This document shows positions 30,314-37,988 of a DNA stretch of 44,611 nucleotides, in pieces. Every line of letters begins with the position of its first letter. Position 1 is the first letter of the stretch. The DNA is from Clostridia bacterium. GTDB taxonomy: Bacteria; Bacillota; Clostridia; Oscillospirales; Acutalibacteraceae. The notes below the pieces were generated by a model. The model searched no databases. It was given only the letters and a program-made list of their open reading frames with translations, and was not told where the DNA came from. Location: NCBI GenBank assembly GCA_017622555.1, contig JAGAQV010000004.1:1-44611 (forward strand), written 5' to 3'. Made by a program: the position numbers and the translations under genes.

Positions 30314-30342
30314 ATTATATATTATATTCTCTAAAAAAGCAA
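30314..30342 (-). promoter_or_regulatory. Promoter of cpsC-cpsD(-cpsB-pgeF)
   Basis: On the minus strand TTGCTT (30337-30342), 17-base spacer, TATAAT (30314-30319). The leader of about 60 bases holds no structure I recognise. Confidence 0.55.
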
Positions 30343-30355
30343 CACTAAAATTTCG

Positions 30356-31126
30356 CTAATACAATATTTTTTCAAACGAAGCAAAAATTTCGTCATAGCA
30401 TTTATAGGCATTTTTGTAAACTTCAATAATATAAGCGCCGTTGTATCCCTTTTCGGTCATTAAATCAAAAAATGCTTTAAAGTCAAAGCCGCCGCTAAGC
30501 GGTAAAAGGCAGTCGCTTGACACAGAATGGTCGCTTATATGACAATGCTTTATATGAGGGGCAAATTCATCAGCTATTGAAAATGGGTCATAGCCTGCGC
30601 GAACGGCTTGTTTTATATCAAAGCAAAACCTTGCGTCATCCCCTAAAATATCACACATTGAACGTAAAAATTCACGATCTTTTGCACGAAAGTTTGCAAC
30701 GTTTTCCTGTAAAACGTAAACTCCATTTTTAAGGGTTTCGGAGTTAAGCTGCATATAGCGTTCGCAATATTCTTCGTCAGTGGTAAGACCGTTGTTTTTT
30801 CCGCCGTGCATAATTATATATTTTGCACCAAGCTGAGCCGCAATTTCGGAATAACGAGCAAATTTTTGAAGTCCTTCATAAAAACGGCGGTCATATTCCG
30901 AAAACAGTAAAAATGATTCGGCCAATGAACAGGTTGGATGAATTGAGGTTACGTTTATGCCGTATTCGTCCTTTATATCAATCAGCATATCAATAAAGGC
31001 GGGCTTTAATTCGCTTTCACAGTTGAAGAAAATTTCAGTATTTTCAACCCCTGCTTCACCAATTTTTTTAAGTGCAAGCTCGGTTTCAAGGGGGTAAAGG
31101 GAAGCGGTTGAAACACCTATATTCAA
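30356..31126 (-). CDS. Sugar phosphate isomerase/epimerase-like TIM-barrel protein
   Basis: 256-residue member of the xylose isomerase-like AP-endonuclease-2 superfamily. TASLYPLETELALKKIGEAGVENTE-like N terminus, YIIMHGGK, VLQENV, FCFDIKQA and HCHISDHS place the expected metal ligands (His, Glu, Asp, His) on a TIM barrel. The substrate cannot be inferred; relatives include sugar isomerases, inosose dehydratases and endonuclease IV. It overlaps rqcH by 4 bp (ATGA) and is the last gene of the leftward operon. Confidence 0.85.
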   Translation of the reverse strand: MNIGVSTASLYPLETELALKKIGEAGVENTEIFFNCESELKPAFIDMLIDIKDEYGINVTSIHPTCSLAESFLLFSEYDRRFYEGLQKFARYSEIAAQLGAKYIIMHGGKNNGLTTDEEYCERYMQLNSETLKNGVYVLQENVANFRAKDREFLRSMCDILGDDARFCFDIKQAVRAGYDPFSIADEFAPHIKHCHISDHSVSSDCLLPLSGGFDFKAFFDLMTEKGYNGAYIIEVYKNAYKCYDEIFASFEKILY

Positions 31127-32775
31127 GTTATATTCTCTCCCTTCGGGTTAATGTAAACGGTTTTATTGGTGGTGTAAATAACCATACCCGGTTTTGCTCC
31201 GTTTGGCTTTTTAACAAATTTAACAGGGGTATAGTCGACAGGTACCTGTGCCGAATCAGCGGCCTTTGAATTTGCCGCCGCAAGTGTTGCGGCCTTTAAA
31301 ATAGTTTCGTCACTAACGTTATTACCGTTACAAAAAACAATAACGTGACTTCCGGGAATGTTCTTAGTGTGAAACCACAAGTCATTTTTAGAGGCTAAAA
31401 CGGTAGTCAAATAATCGTTTTGACGGTTATTCTTACCAACTAAAATTTTATAGCCTTCAGTCGATAAAAATTCCTTAAAGTCATTTTTTACCTTTTGTTT
31501 TTTGCGGTTTTGCGACTGTTTTATATATCCTGCATCACTTAGCTCTTCACGAATTTCACTAATGTCAGATAAATCCCTGCACCTGTGTATGCTTTCAAGC
31601 ACCGAATCAAAATAAATAAGCTCTTGCTTATCGTTCTCGGTAAGCTTTAAAAGAGTTTCTTCAGCCGTGTAGCTTTTTTTATAATCTTTAAAATATTTGT
31701 TTGCATTTGCCGCAGGTGATAAGGCAGGATTTAACGGAATGCGAATGCTTTTTAAATCGGGGTCGTAATAATTTGGCACCTCAGTAAAGCTTGCGCCTTG
31801 AGGAATAGCGTGTAAATTCGCCTTTAATAGTTCGCCCCAAATTCGTAAATTTTCACGGTCCTTGCATTTTTCCAAGTCCTGAAGTCTTAATGAAAGCTTT
31901 CTTTCGGTTCGGGCTTTAAGGTTGGTTATAAGCTTTATAATATCCCTTGCGTTTTGGTTTACACGAAGTGTAATATCACGAGATGTGTAAAATTCGTCTA
32001 AAAGCGTGCTAAAGCTTTGAAAGGTTTTATTTTTGTAGCTGTCACCATATTGCTTAATTTCGGTAAAGCTATAATCCTGTGGGGTGCCGTCGGGCTTTAG
32101 AATGAGGGTGGGAACACCCTCGCCGTCTTGTAATATGTTTATAACATACTTTAAATTGTTTTCGAATTCAATTTCACGGCAAATAAGGGGTGAAAAGCCG
32201 TCAATTGTTTGAAGCAGGGTTTTACTTTCTAACTGCTTTTCAATAAGCATTAAATCACAGCACAGGGGGTTTAGCTTATCTTGGCGTGGGGGCAGAGTAT
32301 AGGTGGCCCCCGGTAATAATAACCGTGATGAGCTTTCAATATCGCTGTGGCGAAGACAGTCAATTATTTTTCCGTTTTCGTCACTTAAAATAATATTTGC
32401 ACTGCCAGATAAAAGCTCGCAAATTAAATTAAGCTCACGAATGTCGCCCATTTCGTTCATGCTTGAAAAGGTAAAAATTATCACACGTTCAAGGTCGGGT
32501 TGGGTTATGCGCACAAGCCTGCCGTTTAAAAGATGCTTTCGCATGAGCATACAAAACATGGGTGGCTTTTCGGGGTTTTCAAATTTATTTTCGGTAAAAT
32601 GCACCCTTGCACTGCCAGATTTTATGTTGATTAAAAGCCGTTTGACAAAGCCCTTTTTACGCAACAAAAAGACCAGCTCTTCTTTCGAGGGCTGATAAAT
32701 TTTGTCAATATGGCAGTCAAGCGCCTGCGTAAGCTCGCCTGACACACAGTATAATAAGGCACCGTCAAATGGCAT
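31123..32775 (-). CDS. rqcH: RqcH (NFACT-family ribosome quality-control factor)
   Basis: 550-residue Rqc2 homologue that binds obstructed 50S subunits and recruits tRNA-Ala to add C-terminal alanine tails. NFACT-N begins MPFDGALLY; a helix-hairpin-helix and coiled coil (about 270-420) follow, and the C-terminal NFACT-R domain has KNDLWFHTKNIPGSHVIVF and the ending TTNKTVYINP. At the position of the Asp-Arg pair known to be needed for tRNA recruitment in B. subtilis, this protein appears to have Glu-Arg (E96-R97); this assignment is from eye alignment. It was formerly annotated as a fibronectin-binding protein. It lies between trmK and the isomerase gene. Confidence 0.93.
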   Translation of the reverse strand: MPFDGALLYCVSGELTQALDCHIDKIYQPSKEELVFLLRKKGFVKRLLINIKSGSARVHFTENKFENPEKPPMFCMLMRKHLLNGRLVRITQPDLERVIIFTFSSMNEMGDIRELNLICELLSGSANIILSDENGKIIDCLRHSDIESSSRLLLPGATYTLPPRQDKLNPLCCDLMLIEKQLESKTLLQTIDGFSPLICREIEFENNLKYVINILQDGEGVPTLILKPDGTPQDYSFTEIKQYGDSYKNKTFQSFSTLLDEFYTSRDITLRVNQNARDIIKLITNLKARTERKLSLRLQDLEKCKDRENLRIWGELLKANLHAIPQGASFTEVPNYYDPDLKSIRIPLNPALSPAANANKYFKDYKKSYTAEETLLKLTENDKQELIYFDSVLESIHRCRDLSDISEIREELSDAGYIKQSQNRKKQKVKNDFKEFLSTEGYKILVGKNNRQNDYLTTVLASKNDLWFHTKNIPGSHVIVFCNGNNVSDETILKAATLAAANSKAADSAQVPVDYTPVKFVKKPNGAKPGMVIYTTNKTVYINPKGENIT

Positions 32776-32779
32776 AAAA

Positions 32780-33457
32780 TTACTCCGCTAAAATTTTTGT
32801 AATATAATTATAGGACGAAAGAAAATGGTTATATTCACTTTCTTTTTCGGGTATATTTTTTAAGGCTTCTGCCGCGGCAAAAAGCCGTTTCTGCTGTTTT
32901 TTAATATATTTGATACCATATTCGGTATCGGGCTTTATATTTCCTATGTAATAAAAACCGGTTTCTTTGGTGTTTATTTGGTTAGTAAATTTTGAAACCA
33001 TAACCGAATAAAGCTTATTGTTTTCGTAAACTACCATTTCACTTAAAATTTCAAAACCGTTTTCATATAAAAATTCACGTAAAACCTCGCCCGAGGTGGT
33101 GGGCTGTAAAATAAAGGTTAAAGCATTGCTTTTTGCCCAGCTGCAGCGGTCGATAATGCCGGATATAACATTACCACCCATACCTGCAATAATTACGGTA
33201 TCAACCTCGTTTTTTTGAATGCCCGAAAGACCGTCACAAAGGCGAATCTCTATATTTTCACCGCCAAGCTTTTTAATGTTTTGGCGCGCACGCTGAAGTG
33301 GGGCTTCGTTAAGGTCGGCCGCAATAACCGAGGACGCAATATTGTTTTTTGTCAAATAAATGGCCAAATAGCCGTGGTCACAGCCTATATCACAAGCCCT
33401 TGTACCTTTCGGCACAAGGGCGGCTATGGTTTCAAGTCGTTGACTTAAAGCTTTCAT
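32780..33457 (-). CDS. trmK: tRNA (adenine(22)-N1)-methyltransferase
   Basis: 225-residue TrmK (formerly YqfN) that methylates A22 in the D loop of several tRNAs. RLETIAALVPKGTRACDIGCDHGYLAIYL gives the SAM-binding motif, IIAGMGGNVI is the family active-site signature, and a C-terminal coiled-coil hairpin follows (KYIKKQQKRLFAAAEAL). The ATG shares one base with the stop of the DUF1858 gene (TAATG). The rqcH gene follows after 4 bases. Confidence 0.94.
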   Translation of the reverse strand: MKALSQRLETIAALVPKGTRACDIGCDHGYLAIYLTKNNIASSVIAADLNEAPLQRARQNIKKLGGENIEIRLCDGLSGIQKNEVDTVIIAGMGGNVISGIIDRCSWAKSNALTFILQPTTSGEVLREFLYENGFEILSEMVVYENNKLYSVMVSKFTNQINTKETGFYYIGNIKPDTEYGIKYIKKQQKRLFAAAEALKNIPEKESEYNHFLSSYNYITKILAE

Positions 33458-33657
33458 TATTTGTTTTCAAAATAAGCGTTAAGCTTTTTGAGCAAAGCGT
33501 CACAGTCAGCACCGTGTACCTGACAAGCCTGTTCAATGCTTTCGCCACGTGAAGCAGGGCAACCAAGACAGTGCATACCAATCTCAAAGAAGTACTGTGC
33601 ACAGCCTGTATCAATGTCTAAAACTTCGCCAATAATCATATCTTTTGTAATTTTCAT
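33457..33657 (-). CDS. DUF1858 domain protein
   Basis: 66-residue protein made only of a DUF1858/ScdA-N-like domain: KITKDMIIGEVLDID, then the conserved pair CLGCPASRGESIEQAC. The CxxC and later Cys residues could bind a metal or Fe-S cluster, or act in redox, but no function is established to my knowledge. The start at 33657 is preferred because AAAGGTGAT precedes it; an in-frame GTG at 33666 lies within that site. It is fused to the translation of trmK by a one-base overlap. Confidence 0.88.
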   Translation of the reverse strand: MKITKDMIIGEVLDIDTGCAQYFFEIGMHCLGCPASRGESIEQACQVHGADCDALLKKLNAYFENK

Positions 33658-33675
33658 TTTTATCACCTTTCAAAA

Positions 33676-34647
33676 TTAAAAAATTTCAGTTTTATTGTTA
33701 ATGTCAATGCGGTTGTGGTTGTAAAGCTTGCGGTTGTCCATTGCCCAAAGACGTGAAGAAAAATCGTCAGGGGCGGTGGATTCTATGGCTTCCTTCATTT
33801 CATACACACGGGAATCCATAAGGTCAAGTTCGGACAACAATTCGGCTTCAATAAAGCCTGGGCGAACTGCCGCCCCAAAGTCGGGCTCGCCGTGGTGGGA
33901 AATAAGCATATGCTCAAGCAGCATTGCGGTTTTTGGGCTTATTCCAAGCTTTTTGGCATATTCGTTTACAACCATTGCACCCATTGTTAAATGGCCCAAA
34001 AGGTTACCCTCTATCGAATAGCCTGTGGCAATGCCGCTGTCAGCAACGGTGTATTCCTGAAGCTTTGCAATATCGTGTAAAATTGAACCCGAAATTAAAA
34101 GCTCATCATCAACAAAGGTATAAATTTTGCAAACTGACTGTGCTAAGCGCACAATTGACAGTGTGTGAAGCAATAAACCGCCACGTACTGCATGGTGAAG
34201 CTTAAAGGCGGCAGGCCAATAAAGTATTCTTTGGCGGTTGTCATTTAAAATAGCTGTTACAATTGCTTTAAGGTCGCTATCCTTAAAATTATTTGCAAGG
34301 CTTAATAATTCATTAAACATAGCTTCGCCCGAATAATCGGCAGATTTTACGAAATTTTCTGGTTTTACGTTGTCTTCATCACAGGTGTGGCGAATGCGCT
34401 CAATTCTTAATTGGTCGCTTGAGTTATATTCCTGAATAAGACCTCTCACCTTTACAATTTGGTTTGCCTCAAATTCGCCATGAAGTTCGGGTACGTAACG
34501 CCAAAGCTTTGCGTTAATTTCACCGTCGCTGTCACCCAAGGTCATATCCAAATAGCTGTCACCCTTTGAAGAGGTTTTGCGGTCAATTGTTTTAATAAGG
34601 CAAAAGCCTTCAACAAGACCCTTGTTATCAATGGAAGTAAAATTCAT
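33676..34647 (-). CDS. yhaM: YhaM-like 3'-5' exoribonuclease (OB fold plus HD domain)
   Basis: 323-residue protein. An N-terminal OB-fold nucleic-acid domain (YLDMTLGDSDGEINAKLW, about 30-95) is followed by an HD phosphohydrolase domain with HAVRGGLLLHTLSIV, the metal pair in SGSILHDIAKL and LISHHGEPDFG. This is the arrangement of B. subtilis YhaM and S. aureus CBF1, which trim RNA or DNA 3' ends. Its place in the operon before trmK and rqcH fits RNA metabolism. It starts 22 bp after the amidase stop. Confidence 0.9.
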   Translation of the reverse strand: MNFTSIDNKGLVEGFCLIKTIDRKTSSKGDSYLDMTLGDSDGEINAKLWRYVPELHGEFEANQIVKVRGLIQEYNSSDQLRIERIRHTCDEDNVKPENFVKSADYSGEAMFNELLSLANNFKDSDLKAIVTAILNDNRQRILYWPAAFKLHHAVRGGLLLHTLSIVRLAQSVCKIYTFVDDELLISGSILHDIAKLQEYTVADSGIATGYSIEGNLLGHLTMGAMVVNEYAKKLGISPKTAMLLEHMLISHHGEPDFGAAVRPGFIEAELLSELDLMDSRVYEMKEAIESTAPDDFSSRLWAMDNRKLYNHNRIDINNKTEIF

Positions 34648-34669
34648 AACGTTTATCCTTTACTTGATT

Positions 34670-36664
34670 TTACTGAATACTTAAGAAATATTCGGCAATA
34701 CCTGCGGTAATTGCCTTAGCTTTAGCATTGTTTACGGTCATATTTATAATGTTATTAAAGTCGTACCTATTAGTCATATAACCGTTTTCGGTAAGCACCA
34801 CAGGACAAACACTGCACCTGCCCATAAAGTAATAATGCCATTTAAGAGTGGCTTTTTTGTAAACCTTACTACCGTTTACAGTCAGATTTGAATTGTGGTT
34901 TTGCATTATCTGCGCCGCCGCTTTGGAATATGGATGATAATAATAAGAGCCAAAGCCGTTAAGCGATGATGATTTATTACCGTCGTGGTGAATTGCAATG
35001 CAGTAATCGGGCTTTAAATCCTTAAGCAGCTTTACTTTATAATTTGCAAGCTGTTCCACGTCGGTGGTGCGGGTAATATGAACGGTTGCGCCTATGCTTT
35101 CAAGCTCGGCTTTAATTGATTGAGCAAGAATTAAATTCCATTTCTTTTCACAGTCCTCGCGTGAGCCTACGCCGCCTGTTCCAGTGTCAACCTTGCCGCC
35201 GTGGCCAACGTCAATTAAAATAACCGCACCCGTAAGGTCTGCGCCGTATTCATTTTCGGCTTCAACCACTTTGGTAGGATTTAAAAACTTGAAGCATAGC
35301 TGGCCGTTTTCATTGTAGTAGGCATCCCAGCCGTAAAAGGCACCCTGCTTTTTAAGGAAAAAACGAAGGGTATAGTCCGCTTGATTTTGTATTACTTTTA
35401 CGCCTGAAAATAATGGATGGTCTTCAGAAATTGTAATATCGCCATCAAAAACGGTGGCATAGCAAAATGTAATATCAACATAATTAAAGGTTACGTTACT
35501 AACCGAACGATCAGAGTTATAAGCTTGGTCCTTAAGCTCGAATATAAAGGGTGCTTTCCAGTCGGTGTCAAGCACCAAGGTGGTGTGGTGACCTTCAATA
35601 CCAAAGCTTGCAACCGAAAGCTCGTTATGGTTGGGCAAAGTACCCACATATTGTTTTGTCACGGGTGTAAAGTCATTATACGGACTGCGGCGCTTTTCAA
35701 GATAAATTTGACGTCCGCAACGCAGGGTTACAAGACACCGACCGTTTTCGGTTGTAACTTCTCTGAACGTTGCACTACTGTAATCTACAGTTCCTTCGGG
35801 CAGGTAGTTGTTATAAGGACGGGATTTATCGTTCTTATCGGTACCGCCAAAGGTTTCGGCTTGAAAGGCAACAACCTCGGCAATAATGCCTGACCCCACG
35901 TTTATGTAATTGCTACCCGATGGGGTTGCATTAGGGTCGTAATCGACCACAATGTCTTCTCTTTTGCAGGTAATTGTGCCCGAATAAAAGCTTTCGCTGT
36001 AGCCTGCGTGAACACCTGTAAATTTTATTTTGCCTAAATTAAGGTCAACAAAGTGACCGCTTGGCATGGTGAAATAGCCTATAAAGCTTGAATCGCCGCC
36101 GTTTTCGTCGATTTGTTCGGTTAGGGTAATTGTTTCATTTTTAAGCTTTGCGGTAATGGTTGCACCAGCTCTGGCTTTTACTGAAACTTTAAGTTTTATG
36201 CCTGCCGAAGAGGTTTGCGAATTTGACGGTGTGTATGAGGTTATGATTACATATCGGCGGTTAATGTTAAAGGTTTTAACTTCTTCACCGACAGAAAACG
36301 TAATGGAGTTACTACCATAGTTTAAATTAACTGTTTTTTCAAAATTGCCTTGTTCATCACAGGTAATAATTTCTTCATTAAGCTTTAACACCTTACCGTC
36401 TTTAACGTTACCCTTAAAGATTACAAAAGCATCGTTTGTGGAAAAGCTTTCATTAGTTGGGGAAGTAAAGGTTAAATATTCGGTTGGAATAACCTCCGCC
36501 GGCGGAACGTCAGTCGGCTGTGAAATAATGGGCTCGCTTGTATAAGAGCCTTGACTTTCGGTTGGAAAAAGCTTATCGCCAAATTTAATAAACAAAAATA
36601 CTGAACCGAGAGCTAATGCAACGCCCAAAACAGCGCAGCAAATAATTATAATTGTTTTTTTCAT
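34670..36664 (-). CDS. N-acetylmuramoyl-L-alanine amidase (Amidase_3) with large N-terminal region
   Basis: 664-residue secreted or membrane-anchored cell-wall hydrolase. An N-terminal hydrophobic segment (about 5-27) is followed by a Thr/Pro/Ser-rich linker, beta-sandwich-like domains (about 65-250, with FTSPTNESFSTND typical of bacterial Ig-like or glucodextranase-type modules), a central domain of unknown type and a C-terminal Amidase_3 domain. The latter has the zinc ligands in IDVGHGGKVD (His near 484) and IAIHHDGN (near 558) and the catalytic Glu in VLTENGYMTN (near 623). It cleaves the amide between muramic acid and the stem peptide. It is the first gene of the operon. Confidence 0.9.
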   Translation of the reverse strand: MKKTIIIICCAVLGVALALGSVFLFIKFGDKLFPTESQGSYTSEPIISQPTDVPPAEVIPTEYLTFTSPTNESFSTNDAFVIFKGNVKDGKVLKLNEEIITCDEQGNFEKTVNLNYGSNSITFSVGEEVKTFNINRRYVIITSYTPSNSQTSSAGIKLKVSVKARAGATITAKLKNETITLTEQIDENGGDSSFIGYFTMPSGHFVDLNLGKIKFTGVHAGYSESFYSGTITCKREDIVVDYDPNATPSGSNYINVGSGIIAEVVAFQAETFGGTDKNDKSRPYNNYLPEGTVDYSSATFREVTTENGRCLVTLRCGRQIYLEKRRSPYNDFTPVTKQYVGTLPNHNELSVASFGIEGHHTTLVLDTDWKAPFIFELKDQAYNSDRSVSNVTFNYVDITFCYATVFDGDITISEDHPLFSGVKVIQNQADYTLRFFLKKQGAFYGWDAYYNENGQLCFKFLNPTKVVEAENEYGADLTGAVILIDVGHGGKVDTGTGGVGSREDCEKKWNLILAQSIKAELESIGATVHITRTTDVEQLANYKVKLLKDLKPDYCIAIHHDGNKSSSLNGFGSYYYHPYSKAAAQIMQNHNSNLTVNGSKVYKKATLKWHYYFMGRCSVCPVVLTENGYMTNRYDFNNIINMTVNNAKAKAITAGIAEYFLSIQ

Positions 36665-36700
36665 AACATCCCTGTTTTTCTATATCTCTAATAATATTTT

Positions 36701-36729
36701 ATTATATAACAATAAGATTTAAATTTCAA
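36701..36729 (-). promoter_or_regulatory. Promoter of the amidase-yhaM-trmK-rqcH operon
   Basis: On the minus strand TTGAAA (36724-36729), 17-base spacer, TATAAT (36701-36706), about 37 bp ahead of the amidase start codon. Confidence 0.78.
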
Positions 36730-36753
36730 TAACTAATATGTGGAAAGATAATA

Positions 36754-36781
36754 AAAAACGGCAGAAAAATCTGCCGTTTAA
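36754..36781. terminator. Intrinsic terminator of fprA
   Basis: AAACGGCAGA (36756-36765), loop AAAA, TCTGCCGTTT (36770-36779), with a T run on the minus strand. It lies 3 bases past the fprA stop. Confidence 0.9.
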
Positions 36782-36783
36782 AA

Positions 36784-37935
36784 TTATTCGGAAAGCTCGT
36801 TTGCAAGGGTAGTGATAGCGGTTTTTGTCGCATCATCCACACCCGATAAAATTGTAACGTTGTTTTCGCAAAGGGTAAGGCTTTTGCTGTTTTCAAGCAT
36901 ATTTCTCATTACCTTTGTGGCCATTGGTCCCCAGCTGCCGTTTTCAATAAAGGCAACCTTGCGGTTTTGGAAATTACGCGCGGTCAAATATTCAATAAAT
37001 GTGCGCATAAAGGGGAAAATGTCGGTATTATAGGTTGTGGTTGCAAGCACTAGCTTGTCATATTTAAATGCTTTCGCTACTGCTTCAAAAATGTCGCAAC
37101 GTGCAAGGTCGAAGATTTCGTTTTTAACACCGTTTGCATTTAGCTTGTCCGCTAAAAGCAGGGCGGCTTCTCTAGTGTTGCCGTAAATTGACGTGTAAGC
37201 AATTAAAACACCCTTTTCTTCGGCTTCATAGCTTGCCCATTTTGAATATAAATCAACATAATAACCCAAATTATCTGACAAAACGGGGCCGTGAAGTGCG
37301 CAAATTTTTTGAATGTCAAGCCCTGCAGCCTTTTTAAGCACTGCATTAACCTGAACACCATATTTACCCACAATACCAATGTAATAACGTCTTGCTTCAT
37401 CTTTCCATTCTTCTTCACAGTCAAATGAGCCAAATTTACCAAAGGCATCAGCTGAAAAAAGTACCTTATCGGTGCTGTCATAGGTCATAATAACCTCAGG
37501 CCAGTGCACCATTGGCGCAGTAATAAATGTAAGGGTATGTTTGCCTAAATTTAAAGTATCGTTTTCGCCGACTGCCATTTGTCTTTGGCTTAAATCTGTG
37601 CCAAAAAAGTTTTTAACCATATTAAAGGCTTTGGCGTTTGCAACAACCACCGTTTTGGGATATTTTTCGCAAAAGGCTTTAATACTGCCCGAATGGTCAG
37701 GCTCCATATGCTGAACTATAAGATAGTCGGGGCTTTTGCCCGAAAGCTCAGCTTCAAGCTTTTCAAGCCATACGTTTGTAAAGCGTTTTTCAACAGTGTC
37801 AATAACGGCGATTTTTTCGTCAATAATTAAATAGGAATTATACGCCATACCGTTTGGCACGGGATACTGACCTTCAAACAAATCAATTTCACAGTCGTTA
37901 ACACCAATGTATTTAATATCCTTTGTGATGTTCAT
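36784..37935 (-). CDS. fprA: FprA-type flavodiiron protein
   Basis: 383-residue A-type flavoprotein that reduces O2 to water or NO to N2O, protecting anaerobes. The metallo-beta-lactamase domain supplies the diiron ligands H76, E78, D80, H81 (HMEPDHSG), H144 (MVHWPE), D163 (SADAFGKFG) and H215 (ALHGP), so all seven usual sites are filled. The C-terminal flavodoxin domain begins about 243, with the FMN phosphate loop TSIYGNT. No fused rubredoxin or reductase domain is present, so an external electron donor is needed. It is monocistronic or read from pgcA, whose terminator lies upstream. Confidence 0.94.
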   Translation of the reverse strand: MNITKDIKYIGVNDCEIDLFEGQYPVPNGMAYNSYLIIDEKIAVIDTVEKRFTNVWLEKLEAELSGKSPDYLIVQHMEPDHSGSIKAFCEKYPKTVVVANAKAFNMVKNFFGTDLSQRQMAVGENDTLNLGKHTLTFITAPMVHWPEVIMTYDSTDKVLFSADAFGKFGSFDCEEEWKDEARRYYIGIVGKYGVQVNAVLKKAAGLDIQKICALHGPVLSDNLGYYVDLYSKWASYEAEEKGVLIAYTSIYGNTREAALLLADKLNANGVKNEIFDLARCDIFEAVAKAFKYDKLVLATTTYNTDIFPFMRTFIEYLTARNFQNRKVAFIENGSWGPMATKVMRNMLENSKSLTLCENNVTILSGVDDATKTAITTLANELSE

Positions 37936-37954
37936 AAATTCTCCTTACTATATA

Positions 37955-37984
37955 AAAAGGGCAGGCGTAACGCTTGCCCTTTTA
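37955..37984. terminator. Intrinsic terminator between pgcA and fprA
   Basis: AAAAGGGCAGGCG and CGCTTGCCCTTTT pair around TAA with one mismatch, with T runs on both sides. It follows the pgcA stop on the minus strand and lies only about 20 bp ahead of the fprA start. Confidence 0.85.
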
Positions 37985-37988
37985 AATT

